A DNA stretch of 64,000 nucleotides from Isoetes taiwanensis (GCA_021234155.1 JAJEKV010000148.1:950616-1014615); one strand, 5' to 3'. Counted from the first letter of the stretch, positions 50,271-61,368 are shown. The notes: generated from the letters alone by a model not told the origin. Made by a program: numbers and translations.

Positions 50271-50451
50271 CTCCCACTTCAGCCAGGATCTGTTTGCAGT
50301 TTCTTATCACAGAATAATATGCTTATCTCATCTCGTATCAGCCGAAATTTGTCTCTTGCCAATGGTTTGGTCAAAATATTTGCCTCATCTCGTTTGTTGA
50401 ACAATGCTGCAGATTAATCACTCCTGCTTGTACCTGCTTGTACATGTTCTT

Positions 50452-51667
50452 TTATGAAATGATAACGAGTGTCAATGTGGCGCGTTCTTGCATGAAACTG
50501 GTTGAATTTGCTAGTGCGATTGCACTTCTATTGTCACAGTAAAGTAAGGTTGGTTCATACTGCTGTAACAATATTCCCTGCAGTAATGTGCGCAGCCAAA
50601 CCGCTTCTTGAGCCGCTGTAGTAGCAGCAATATACTTTGCTTCTGTTGATGATAAAGCAGTGATAGGTTGGCGCTTGCTTTGCCATGAAATAACATTAGT
50701 TCCAAGCTGAAAAACATAGGCTGAAGTTGATCGTCTGCTGTCAACATCCTCAGCCCAATCTGTATCCGTGTATCCTACTAACTTGAACAATTCTTTTTCC
50801 TGTTGCCTTCGATACACCAATGCAGAATCCATTGTAGCGCATAATCCTCTTGATGGCAAGCCAATGCAGGCGTCCTTGATTATCCATAAACTGACTTACA
50901 ATTCCCACTGAAAATGAAATGTCAGGACGGGTACATACTGCCAGATAAGTTAGGCTGCCTACTGCATGCCTATACAGGACATTCCGCATTTCTTGCGCCT
51001 TTTCTTCATTTGATGGAGCCATATCTTTAGTAAGCTGCAAATGAAATTCCATTGGAGTTGCCACGAGATTTGAATCCTGCATATCAAATCTGATCAATAC
51101 TTCTTCAATGTATCGTCTTTGCACCATTTGTAACCAGCCTTTAGTTCTGTCTCTAATGATATGTATGCCCAAGCAGTAATCAATCTCCCCCATGTCGGAC
51201 ATGCGAAACTTTGCGCTAAGTTGCTCTTTTACTTGTTTCAAGAACTCAACGGAATTAGAGACCAATATGCAGTCATCTACATAGAGTGCCACAATGGTGA
51301 AGAAGCTGCCCATTGTCTTGACATAAACATTGCCATCTGCCTGTGTACTGCCAAACCCCAATCGAAGCAAATATCCATTTATGCGTTCGAAGCATGCCCT
51401 GGGAGACTGGCGCAGCCCATATAAGGCCTTGTGTAACCTGCGTACAAGCTGCTCATTTCCTGCTTTGATATATCCTTCTGGCTGTGATACATAAACTTCT
51501 TCTTGAAGTTCTCCATGAAGAAATGTCGTTTGCACGTCCATCTGATGGACCTCTAAATTAAGCTGAACTGCTAGGGCCAGCAGAGTGCGTATGGACGATA
51601 TTCTTACTACGGGAGAAAAGGTGTCCGTGAAATCCACTCCTGCAATTTGGGAGAACCCTCGGGCCAC
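50452..51667 (-). pseudogene. Copia reverse transcriptase and RNase H
   Basis: 50750-51667 reads MARGFSQIAGVDFTDTFSPV, then VQTTFLHGELQEEVYVSQPEGY and the catalytic LYVDDCILVS. 50452-50859 continues as copia RNase H (LVGYTDTDWAEDVDSRRSTS, ALSSTEAKYIA, LLYCDNRSAI). A frameshift near 50800 separates them and a stop precedes the RT at 51668. Confidence 0.92.
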
Positions 51668-51734
51668 AAACTGTGCTTTGAATCATTCAATCTGACCAGC
51701 TGCATTCCGTTTAAGCTTGAACAACCATTTGGTA

Positions 51735-52244
51735 CTAACCACTTGACGGCCAGGTGGAAGATCTGTTAGTTCCCAAGCCCGATTTTGCAAATGAGTTGTA
51801 TTCTGCATCCATGGCCTGTTGCCATTCCATTGCATGTGTGTTGTTCAGTGCTTCTTCCACAGTTGCATGCTCATGTATATCTTCATCATGCATAACCAAG
51901 TTGAGATGAGTGCACTTTCTACTATTGAAGCTGGCTGATTCTAGCACTTCCTTAGCTTTCACACAACTTAGGAACCCGCCCAGATCTGGTTGTGCCCCTG
52001 TTTCCTCTGATAAACTGTTCATGTATGTGCCTTGCCCTGTTGACACTGTCATATACCAAAGGAACTTGCTACTGTCCTCTAAGTGCATCTGCCACATTAG
52101 GTCCTGTTGCACCCACTTGGGACTCGTCTGATTTTTCCGCAGTATCATCTGGAATATAGTTTGGAAGAGGATCTTCATCTTCCTCCATCGCAGAGCTGTT
52201 TGAACTAGAGCCTTCTGCCATGCACCACTCATCGGTGTCTCCAA
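51735..52244 (-). pseudogene. Copia integrase C-terminal/linker region
   Basis: Between integrase and RT. It ends with HATVEEALNNTHAMEWQQAMDAEYNSF, the conserved lead into the copia RT. An overlapping frame (52069-52266) indicates another slip. Confidence 0.8.
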
Positions 52245-52277
52245 AATTTACATCCAGAATATCCAATGATGATCCCC

Positions 52278-53140
52278 TCAGTAAACAGCTCCCCCATAAT
52301 ACATATCTTCATTAAAATTAACATCTCCAATGCGGCATATTATCAGGCGATTGGTTTCTAAATGATACAACCTATAGGCCTTCGATTCTAGAGAATATCC
52401 AAGCTGGATGCGTCGCACACTCTTTTCCTCCAATTTATGTCTCTTTTTAGCAGGGATAAGGGGGTATGCTATACATCCAAAAATTCTCAAATGACCAAGA
52501 GAGGGAACCTGACCTGACCACAAGAAGTGAGATGTGCGTCCTTGCAAAGAGGATGTTGGTAATCGGTTGCGAAGATATGCTGCTGTCATGACTGCCTCAC
52601 CCCAGAACTTGTCCGACATCCCAGCAAATCGTAACATAGATCTGGCATTTTCAATCACTGTGCGATTCATACGCTCTGCCACTCCATTCTGCTGAGGTGT
52701 GTATGGAGTGGTTCTTTGATGGATAATGCCCTGTTATTGCAAATATGCCTCAAAATATTTTGAACAGTATTCTCCCCCATTGTCACTTCGTAACAACTTA
52801 ATCTTCTTCCCAGTTTGAGTTTACATTTGTACTTGAAACACCCTGAACATATGCAAAACTTCTGATTTTCTTGCCAACAATCTAACGGTCACAAATCTGG
52901 AGAAATCATCTATAAATGTGATCACATATCGCTTATTCCCAATAGACATGGCGCGCATATGGCCACAAATATCAGAGTGTATGAGCTCTAATACATCTTT
53001 TGCTCGCTCACTTTCACCTACTGGAAATGTGCCTCTCTTATGTTTCCACATCACACATGCCTCACAGTGCTCCATCTCTTCCTCATTGCCAATGTTCAAG
53101 TCTACTGCCAGCCTCTCCCTGTATAGCTTCTTTATTGACT
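52278..53140 (-). pseudogene. Copia integrase
   Basis: HxxxxH and CEACVMWKHKRG give the zinc module. DICGHM, FIDDFSRF and, in a second frame (52278-52682), AERMNRTVIENARSML cover the catalytic core. The piece between, near 52690-52820, is shifted and stop-bearing. Confidence 0.88.
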
Positions 53141-54475
53141 GCACATTCACATGACCCAAACGATTGTGCCAAAGCTGTAATTCATTCATACTCCTTCTTA
53201 CATTCAATGCCTGATGTGGAATCTTGATTGTAACATCTAATTTGTAGAGTCCATCCTTGCGAGTCCCACTAGCGATCTGCACACTTTGTTCATCTGATAT
53301 AGTGCAAGTATACTTTGTGAATGTCACCACCAATCCTATATCAGCTATCTTCCCAATTGATAGTAGAGTTTGAGTCAATCCTGGTACGTATTTCACATCA
53401 TGGATCTTCTTTACATCAGTCCCCATCTGCACCATTATACTGCCTCGACCACACACCTTATATACCCTATTATCTCCAACATATACTTGCTGTTCAGATT
53501 TAGATGCCTCAAATGTTTCAAATATGTCTCTTACCGAACTCATGTGCATTGATGCGCCTGAGTCCAACCATATATCCCTGATCTGATTCATTCTTGGTGA
53601 TGAACTTACCATGAAGAGTTTGTCACCGTCTTTATTGTCTCCCGTTCTAAAGTTTCTTGATGGAAATCTGTTCCTATCCACTGATGACGACAGTCTGGTC
53701 CTGCAATCCTTCGCCATATGACCAGCTTTGCCACATTGAAAACAAGGGGATTTTCTGATCCTATTCTGCATGCTTGCTTCCCCTCTAAAGCTGCCAAACG
53801 GAGTTGGGCTTCTATTCCCATTTGACGGAACATCCCTTGTCTGCATTGGTTTCTTTCCAAACCATCTCTTCTTGTCTTTAATCATAAAAGCTGTATTCTT
53901 AGCACTTCCTTCTAACTTTAGTTTGCGTTCTTCCTCTATTAACGCTGCAACCAAGCTGTCCATTGACTAATTTGGGAGGTTTGTCAATGCTGTAACAATA
54001 GATCTGAAATCTGAGGCCAATCCCTTCAATAACACTGCCATTTGATCTTCTGCTGAGACCTTTACATTCACTCTTGCTAATTGTATGACAAGAGCACGCA
54101 ACCGACTCAAAAATTATGGAATAGATTCCCCTGAGGTCATGTGGAGATAAAAAAATTGCTGTTTTAAAGACAATTCACATGTCTTTTCAGTCCCTCCTAG
54201 TTCTCCTTAGCACTCTTCTTCAAGTCCACAAGGTGAATATACTCTTCCCCAAGAGCTAACCCTATTGTGGTGACTGCTTTTCTGTCCCTTTGATCCCATT
54301 CCATGGCTTTTGCTGCCTCTGCTGGTCTGACCTCTGTGCCATCTACAACTGTCCAGGTTGCTTCTCTCATCATGATTAATTGAAGCTTTAGGGACCAGGT
54401 ATGATAATTGTTTCCAGTGAATTTCTCTAGAAATTTCTCAAAGAATTTATCTATTCCTTGAGTTGATCCTGCCAT
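53141..54475 (-). pseudogene. Copia gag and protease
   Basis: 54197-54475 is the gag start (FLEKFTGNNYHTWSLKLQLI, MEWDQRDRKA) and ends in a stop. From 53963 the frame resumes with the zinc knuckle CFQCGKAGHMAKDC and the protease active site IWLDSGASMHM, then the GAG-pre-integrase region with LWHNRLGHVN. About 230 bp of gag between the two frames is broken. Confidence 0.9.
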
Positions 54476-54703
54476 GCTTTCTGACTCTCAAATTTCGTGT
54501 ATGAAATTTATACCTGGATTTCACCGATAAATTCCTTGTGGAAAATGGAGGCGTCTAAATACACTCCTCCTCTGCTGTAGGCGAATTCTGATCTGTTCTC
54601 TAAGCCTTCTCTGCCGAAGTCTGTGATTTACCCTCTGTAAAACCCTCTGTGCACTTTCTTCGAAACTGTGGTAGCGGCAGCCTTGTCTACGCCCCATAAC
54701 AAA

Positions 54704-54715
54704 GCTCTGATACCA
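54704..54715 (-). promoter_or_regulatory. Copia primer-binding site
   Basis: On the minus strand TGGTATCAGAGC, a perfect match to the initiator tRNA-Met type, directly follows the 5' LTR. Confidence 0.92.
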
Positions 54716-54910
54716 TCTTAAGATTACAGAAGATAGAGATGGTGGAGAATATATATGCGGCTTTTCTTATTGATTGAATAACACAATACAACAAAAGTAG
54801 TTATCTATGCATCGGACAGATACGTCGTTTCCCTAAATAGCTACGACTCATTTATTGCTGACTAGGATGACATCTATTCTAGATCCTTGCTGACTCATCA
54901 TATTCTAACA
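54716..54910 (-). repeat. Copia 5' LTR
   Basis: Matches 50076-50270 and is bounded by the primer-binding site and the ATAAT duplication. Confidence 0.95.
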
Positions 54911-54915
54911 ATAAT

Positions 54916-55131
54916 GATACCCTCTAGATTTGTCTCTATGTGTATTAAGGACCCTAGCCTCAGTAATGGTCTCCTGAGGATTTTGGGCGCATTCACGAAA
55001 TATCTGAGCGGGATCACTACTAGTACCATAAGGTCCTGCAATATCACGATTACTTGGTGCAAAGGATCGTCCAAGTTGTCACCCATCTGAATATGAAATC
55101 AAACATTATAAATAAAGCCATCACAACTCAG
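54916..55131. other. Unassigned sequence, possible coding scrap on the minus strand
   Basis: The minus strand reads RDIAGPYGTSSDPAQIFREC followed by QNPQETITEARV without a stop. This looks protein-like but matches nothing I know. The copia element is inserted at its end. Confidence 0.25.
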
Positions 55132-55666
55132 TGTTAGTCCCCTGCCAGGCATTGGACTAATCCTGAACACAACACAGGTCAAAGGCAAGGGACCAGGTCA
55201 AGCGTCAAGTAGCAAACCCACGCCCTCGCCGAAAACCACGCAGAAATCCACGCCCCCGTCAAAGAAGAGGATTAGACAAGAAAATGACTGCCTCCGGGGA
55301 GTTTGGCCTTAAAGTAGCGGTATTTAGGGCACTAATGATGGCACTGCAAGGATCCCCCCAAATCAAGCATATGATCCTTGAGTTAGTGACCGAGATCACA
55401 AAGGCTCTGCCATATGTCTATTTTGGGCTCGAGGCCATTGTACTATATATATCAGTAGAGTTAGATTTCAAGTTTTTAGATGAGACTTAGTATCGTCTTG
55501 CTTCAGTCTTCTCGTCTTAGTGAGATCTTATGTAGTCTTTTTTATATTCAAGGATTCTTATCTTTGCAAATTTCGCGTGACATACTATACTAGGATTTGT
55601 CTGTTTGATCCACGGGTCCTCATAGGGGGCTGTCTTGCAAATGATCCCGAACCCAAACCCTAAACA
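55132..55666 (+). repeat. LTR remnant of a different retrotransposon
   Basis: The segment starts TGTTAG and ends AAACA. It is followed after one base by TGGCGCTGCTGTCGGG (55668-55683), which closely matches a plant primer-binding site of the TGGCGCCGTTGCCGGG type. A TATA-like actatatatatc lies at 55442. No partner LTR or coding region follows; the interior appears to have been lost. The left boundary is an estimate. Confidence 0.5.
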
Positions 55667-55683
55667 CTGGCGCTGCTGTCGGG

Positions 55684-56040
55684 TCTTAGTTCCTTTTTTC
55701 GGACAACAAGATGAACCACGATTCCGTTATGTTGATATTATTCCATCATTTTGAAATTTACAAATAGTGGCAACCCCAATTTCAACAATGCGGAATTGCA
55801 TGTAAATACTTTTTATTATTAGCCTTAATTCTAACAGGTCTCAAATTACAAGTTAACACTTAGTTAATCAACACTTAGTAGATGTAACTCAACACATTTA
55901 TACTCATCGATAATGACTCATACATTGAAAGTAAGAGCACAATAAAAGCACGAATACAATGAAAAGTAAGATGCACTGAAAGTAGGATTACAATGAAAGT
56001 AAAATTCACATCATAAGATACTCATGGACTCTCATACTTT
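55684..56040. other. No gene recognised
   Basis: AT-rich spacer between the LTR remnant and the transposase remnant. The phrase ccatcattttgaaattt at 55743 is only weakly like an element A terminus. Confidence 0.4.
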
Positions 56041-57690
56041 ATTTTGTTTGTTCGACTATCTTCTCTAGTGACTTCAGAACTTTATCCTTCACAGAGATTG
56101 CAATCTTCATGTACCCCTTTCTCGGATCCACCTTGTCCTTTTCGGGGGTTCCATGACATCAACACGAATTTTATTTTCACCCATTGGGGCGGATCACTTG
56201 CATCATACTTCCATTGCTTATTAAAACAATCTATGTAGCGCTCCTTTTCAGTAATGACTCCTTTCCCACTTATTGAGCGCCACCACTCCACATATGCACC
56301 TTGTTTCTGTTAGGGTTGGTAGCTTCCCTACAAATGCTCGAGACGGTATACCCTAACCAAATAGGATAAGTAACTTCATTTGATGGCCTGACGGTCAAAT
56401 ATTGACCATCCTTCAAATCCATCTTAGAATCATATGGAGCAAGTCCACAATACTTGAGACGCTCTTTTCTAGGTCCAACGTAGTGCTCTTCTTCCTCTTC
56501 CACCTCCTCTTCAGACTCCTCTATCATCAAGTGGATCGGCTGCTGATCAGGTTAGAATTGACCATAGTCGAGCTTCCATCGACTTTGGGGTAGCCAACCC
56601 TCTCGAAGGACACTACTACTTGTGTCCAAGCTCCCTAAAAGCATATGAACTTCATTCCAGTAATTTACAAGTGCTTCACGCTTCTTTCCCGGTGCTATGT
56701 GTTTATCTGCTAAGGATTTCTCCCAGTACTTTATATATTCCATTATCCCTTCCATAGTCCGCTCACACTCCTTCACTTCTCATAATGATTTCATAGCCTT
56801 AGGCTCTCCTGTCGACACTATTGATTCACCTACCACATCCTCTTTCCAAATCAATACATCCTTATTTTCCGGTTTTCACACAAGATCTCCAGCCCTCATC
56901 TTGTATCGCATTATTGGCTTTCCATTTTTCATCAAAAACATAAATTGCAATGGAACACTATGCCCAGTAAGTCCTTCACGAGCATAACCCTCTATGAACT
57001 CTTTCTAGTTGGGGACTTCTTGTAGGAGAAGGTGAAGAACACTGCTTAAATAGCTCCAAAAGCATCGGATAAGTGGTGATATCACTTTTCTGCAATTTGA
57101 TCCTATAATGTCCAAACATTGCATCAATGTCTTTGTGAATGTGGCCAGGCATTAACTAACCAACATACACTATTTCAAACACTCTAATCCATGTAAGATA
57201 TGACACGTATGCAAACAAGTATCTATTCTTATTCTGGCCAACACAATTGTCAAGTTGCAAGAGTAGCTTCTTGGGTAGTCGACGCTCCGGTATTGGGTTC
57301 ACATGAATTGCAGGTGCTGGCACATTCATCCTTCCTATGGTCAAATCCTCTAGTTTTATGGTAGCAGTGTCATGCAATGCCTTGAAGAGTTGTTGCAATG
57401 GCTTACAAGAACGAACATCTCTATTAAAATCATGTTCCAAATCGTGCAATGCTTTTGCAATGCTACCAACATGGAAGTTTGGACCATCACCCCATAATTC
57501 TAATGTAAAATGGCCGTGATGCACTACTCCCTGGCCATGAGTTATGAATCCAGCTAGTGATATTTGCAATGGGAATGACCTTGCAACAAATTTTGGTATA
57601 GCCCTAAACTGAGGCAAACATGTTTTTTGCTGATCCATCTTGTCATGAATGACGCATAGAAAATTCTCTGGTTCTTCTCCAAAGTAGAGT
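56041..57690 (-). pseudogene. Transposase-like remnant, copy C
   Basis: 57156-57740 reads CVIHDKMDQQKTCLPQFRAI, then HGQGVVHHGHFTLELWGDGP and LPKKLLLQLDNC followed by VGQNKNRYLFAYVSYLTW. Past a stop comes PGHIHKDIDAMFGHY (HTHEDVD altered). 56270-56530 gives EHYVGPRKERLKYCG and TVRPSNEVTYPIWLGY, the same C-terminal module as element A's gene. Between these parts lie stops and slips. The N-terminal block is missing: at about 57690 the sequence changes abruptly to an FCP1-like fragment on the other strand. Confidence 0.78.
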
Positions 57691-57693
57691 ACC

Positions 57694-57835
57694 GTGCTGC
57701 ACCTCCTTTTTCCTGGAGGGGTTCTAGAGACAAAGACCAAATGGGTGTATCCAAGACCTGGTGTTCACAAATTGTTGAGCCATCTGAAGGACAGAACCAG
57801 CATTGGTATATGGTCATCCGTGCTGAGAAACAATA
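57694..57835 (+). pseudogene. FCP1-homology fragment abutting transposase copy C
   Basis: The plus strand reads TKTKWVYPRPGVHKLLSHLK and then RTSIGIWSSVLRNN. This matches the decayed gene in element A (NTKWIYPLP; VGIWSSMELRN) and lacks both the DxNG box and the DDD motif. Transposase and FCP1 fragment point away from each other, the same divergent arrangement as in element A but with everything between them missing. Confidence 0.6.
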
Positions 57836-58218
57836 TATTAATTAAAGTGGGTCAAATCTCGAAATTTGGGACTCAGACTGAAAATGGGACTCATACTATA
57901 GAATAAAAAAATTCTGAATTGAATGCTTGAATAGAATTACACATCACACACAAAGAACTGGGTAACTTGTTTTCCTCATAAATTTTACAAACTACTAGTT
58001 GAAAAAGTTTTCAAGCTTCTCAATATTATCTACCCTCATACAATGATATAGCATGGAGGTTGCTCATGGCTTTGTCCATGCCTTTTTGAGATCTTGTGTG
58101 TCTTGGCTTTTAAAATGTGACAAGTTGGATATGACCATACCACACACTCCACCAATTCCCTCCTTTGAGGATCAGCATGATTTGCCCTCCACTTCTTCTC
58201 CCAGCAGTCGGTGTATTA
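57836..58218. other. No gene recognised
   Basis: Spacer between the FCP1 fragment and element B. A plus-strand frame from 58053 has no recognised motif and runs into element B's terminal repeat. Confidence 0.4.
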
Positions 58219-59787
58219 ACCATCATTCATTTAAATTCGGATTATGTCATAATTTTGGGAATTTTGAACACGGGAGATTTGCGTGCATTTTACTGGAATT
58301 TTCTTGTTTTTAGAAAACGCGTTTCCCGCCCGCCCTCAAAAAATTCCCCCCAAAATTTTCCTCTTTTTGCGTTTTGCCTTTTCTCAAAACGCGTCCCGCC
58401 CCGTCATAAAAATTCCTCCCACTTTTATATTTCTCTTTCTCTTTTATTATATTTCATTTTCTTTTCTTGATGGCGCTACCTCCGATGGCGCTGCCCTAAT
58501 AGCGAAGCGGCCCCTGCTTCCGATGGCGCTGCCTCTGCTTCTATTCGAAGAACGATGACAATTCGAAGAACGATGGGCTCCATAGTAGAAGCGGCCCCTG
58601 CTTCCGATGGCTGTGCCTCTGCTACACTTCCGGCTGGCTCTGCTACTGCTCTGGTTACAGATCTCATCGCTACATTCTTGCTGAGGTAAGTAGCCCTTTC
58701 CGGATGATTTGATGCTTGCATACAATATTCTTACTTGATGCTTTGTTGAACAGGGTATGGAAATAACAAAAGGGGTCGCAGAAAGGTCGCTGGGAGGTAG
58801 CTGTTCTTCATTTCTAGCAGGTGGAGCTCATTTCGGCAATCTGCTGCAGAACTGTGATGAAGCTTTGGAAACAAGGACGGAAAACAACGGACCTCATGCA
58901 GTGCATATTTTGCTGGCAGAGATTCGAAGTGCCAAATTGGTTTCTAAGCATTCAACTGCAGTGAATAGCATTGTAAAATGTGGTTCAAGGGTTAATGCAA
59001 GCATCCAATCGCTTCCATACTACTTCCAGGCCCTCAGATTTGAAGTTCCATGCTACTCTGGCTTTGGAGAAGCATTTTAACGGTTTCAAGCTTAAAGATT
59101 TTAATAAAGACTTGGACTGTAAATTGAAGCGTGCTTAGTATTGAAGCGACAATATGGTAAATAGAAATGCTTTGAGCATGGATTTACTTTTGCTTATAAG
59201 GTAAATGAAAGGAAAAAGCCGTAAGATGTTCTACAGGATTATCTACCCTCTGCTGAAAAGGGTGAAGAAACAGGGGTTTAGAACTCCCTGCAGTTTGCAC
59301 ATAGCTTGGGAAATTGCGCCAGGCGCGATTTAACATAGACGCCACCTATCAAAATTGACCAGAATTGTCTATTTTAAAGTATTTGGGAGGAAGGCCATTT
59401 ATTAAAATTGTCTGCTTTAAAGCATTTTGTAGGACATCTCATTTATTAATTGTATAGAAATTCCAATTTTATTGGCCTAAATATCATAACTCTAGATTTA
59501 AATTTGTTAAAAAGATGTGAATATTGAAGCAATATTATTTTTATGTATTGTAATATTTGCTTGATTTCGTTAAGTAACTGATTATTTTGTTGTGATGTTG
59601 TGATGTTAATTTCAAGCAAATAAGTACCTTATTTAAAGTAAATATGAAAAAATAACTATATATGCAACATACACTACGTTTTTTAAATGCCAAAAATAGA
59701 ATTGAAAAAACACTAGATGCCCTAAAAATAACGCTTATCTGGCGCGATTTTGGAACAGACATAATCCCAATTTAATTGAATGATGGT
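58219..59787. mobile_element. Element B: 1.57-kb relative of element A
   Basis: Left end ACCATCATTCATTTAAATTC; right end, read inward, ACCATCATTCAATTAAATTG. It is flanked by TTA on both sides (58216-58218 and 59788-59790). The left end's inner part (tcataattttgggaatttt) matches element A's right end. The right end's inner part (ctgttccaaaatcgcgcc) matches element A's left end. B is thus a deletion derivative or non-autonomous partner in the opposite orientation. It contains no transposase. Confidence 0.78.
58310..59080 (+). pseudogene. Small gene or cargo remnant inside element B
   Basis: Promoter-like TTTCCCGCCCGCC and CGCGTCCCGCCCC boxes (58325-58400) and an AT-rich ttttatatttc precede an exon-like region. 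ATG 58571 opens MGSIVEAAPASDGCASATLP. A consensus donor (gctgag|gtaagt, ~58685) and acceptor (ttgttgaacag, ~58753) bound a short intron, but splicing to the next exon soon meets a stop in this frame. The frame 58757-59080 (ITKGVAERSLGGSCSSFLAG to CYSGFGEAF) is open but unrecognised. The first exon contains two copies of a gcggcccctgcttccgatgg unit. Probably decayed; function unknown. Confidence 0.35.
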
Positions 59788-59832
59788 TTATTGCTCCTTC
59801 AAGTTGCCCTTCTTGTGTCTTCCAATGGGCTC

Positions 59833-60110
59833 TCAATATTGAACTTGGAATCCAGGACACAACTCCTCTCCATCAGCCATGGTGGTGGTTACATCAGAGA
59901 GTGCCACCCCTAACCATATTGGACAATCCTCATCGTCAGGCCTTACTAGCACAAAGTATCCTTCCTTGATGTCCTCAAAGGGATCCCACTCAAGAAGATC
60001 AAACCACTTCGGCTTTGAGGCCTTACTTCCCACAAACTACTTGGAAAATAGCTACTGCTTCCTTTTTGCAAGTGAAAAGGTTCTGTTAATGAATGCTATC
60101 GATCCATGTC
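59833..60110 (-). pseudogene. Transposase C-terminal module, copy D
   Basis: The minus strand reads GSKASKPKWFDLLEWDPFED, then GYFVLVRPDDEDCPIWLGVA, and ends FQVQY. It aligns with the C-terminal module of the element A gene (VVVKPSDLDTYPVWLGF) and of copy C (LTVRPSNEVTYPIWLGY). The rest of the gene is not found to the right. Element B is inserted 43 bp to the left. Confidence 0.6.
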
Positions 60111-60304
60111 GTTAGATCGACATTCCCAGGAGAGGATGAGCGATACATATATGGCTTCTCATGTGTCTCGGCATTCTTCTCACAACAGTATAGTGGCATT
60201 GTAGAAACCCTCCCTCTCTGTCCCTTCTCTTCTTTTATATTTTTCGCTTGGCAGACATGTACAACTTTATTGAGAATTTTTGTTTATAATCAATACTGTT
60301 GTTG

Positions 60305-60525
60305 CTATTGATTCGCGTGGCACGCGCGACTAACCCCTCCATTTTTTTTATAAAGGTTTTTATGCGTGTGGCACGCGTGACCAGCCCCTCTGGAGGTTTA
60401 TGTTTCTCATTGATATTTTGTATTTTATATTCATATTTTTTGTTGCTATTGATTCGTGTGGCATGCGCAACCAACCCATCCATTTTATAGAATTCTTTTA
60501 TTCGCATGGCACATACGACCAACTG
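60305..60525. repeat. Four copies of a GYGTGGCACGCGYGACYA motif
   Basis: Copies near 60317, 60364, 60455 and 60502 share gtggcacgcg-gac-aacccatcc. The first three are half-palindromic (CGTGTGGCACGCG). Spacing is irregular (about 47-90 bp) with a T-rich filler and a recurring ttgttgctattgattcg. Confidence 0.75.
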
Positions 60526-60668
60526 GAGATTTTCATATATCTATGTTTTTTGTTATTACTAATGATTTTTATGGGCATTTGGTTTGTGACTTTTTGTTTT
60601 TTCAGGTTCTTAGAATTAGAATACATCTTGGGGTTCTTTAGTTGATTGGTTCCAGCTATCCACATTTA

Positions 60669-60905
60669 CATTCCGGTGCACTTGGAGTTCCACATGACCT
60701 TCAAAATGCAATTCACCGGCTCTATGAAAGGATCTTCGCTAAGTTTCCAGCATTGGATACCTAAATCACTAGGAATATTGGAGTACGACAGGATTGCCCT
60801 CTATCTTCTACACTCTTTGGCTTGTACATTGATCAATTATCACATATTCAAGAAAAGTGGGACTTATGCAAGTCCCACACTATGGATTGCCCTATTAAAA
60901 AATTA
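60669..60905 (+). pseudogene. LINE reverse transcriptase fragment (second family)
   Basis: The plus strand reads GVPHDLQNAIHRLYERIFAK, a stop, then NIGVRQDCPLSSTLFGLYID and QLSHIQEKW. GV[RK]QGCPLSPTLFGLYIDEL is a recognisable RT motif B of non-LTR elements and differs from the nested LINE's (RQGCPLAPALF). Only this core remains. Confidence 0.72.
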
Positions 60906-61055
60906 CTTATATCAACATTCACGTTAAGGGTTTGATAGTAGTTAATATGGGAATGGGGCAATTGAGACACTTATGTGGACATGTATTTCTAATAATTCGA
61001 ACATGACACATAAGAATCCATATATACTATTCGTTCTTAATAAAGTAAATACACT

Positions 61056-61260
61056 TGCATAAGACTAAGCATTATGCAAATAGGGTTTCAATACATATAA
61101 TATATTTAGAAACATTCAACATGGTATGAAGTTATACTAATAGTACAAGAAAAAATTTGTATAAGACTGAGCATTCTGCAAATAGGATTTCGATACATGT
61201 ATTATATTTAACACATGTATTATATTTAACAGCATCCAACATTGTATGAAGTTATACTAA
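61056..61260. repeat. Diverged tandem duplication (~100 bp)
   Basis: Two copies share agac-(a/g)agcatt-tgcaaatagg and atggtatgaagttatactaatag. Within the second copy, acatgtattatatttaaca is itself doubled. Confidence 0.85.
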
Positions 61261-61368
61261 TAGCACACATAAATTCATTCTAAAAACAAATATTTTCATT
61301 CAATTATATCATGAAACACTGAAGTTACACATGAAAGATAAGTACATATGGATCCACCAAACATGTTT

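Larger units (their letters stand above)
50076..54910 (-). mobile_element. Ty1/copia retrotransposon, nearly full length
   Basis: Two 195-bp LTRs (50076-50270 and 54716-54910) differ at about nine positions. The element is flanked by ATAAT on both sides (50071-50075 and 54911-54915). A tRNA-Met primer-binding site adjoins the right LTR, so it lies on the minus strand. Coding order gag, protease, integrase, RT, RNase H is copia type. Several frameshifts and stops interrupt the polyprotein. It sits just downstream of the clock gene, in opposite orientation. Confidence 0.95.

Noticed and set aside
55743-55760. ccatcattttgaaattt as the left terminus of transposase copy C
   Set aside because: Only the first 8 bases match the element core; the rest diverges and no partner end can be assigned.
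58447-58725. Two overlapping minus-strand open frames rich in Ser, Arg and Ala
   Set aside because: They are antisense to a GC-rich exon-like region with internal repeats and plus-strand splice signals; composition explains them.
60305-60525. Possible CRISPR-like array
   Set aside because: The window is plant nuclear DNA, the repeats are diverged and irregularly spaced, and there are no cas genes.
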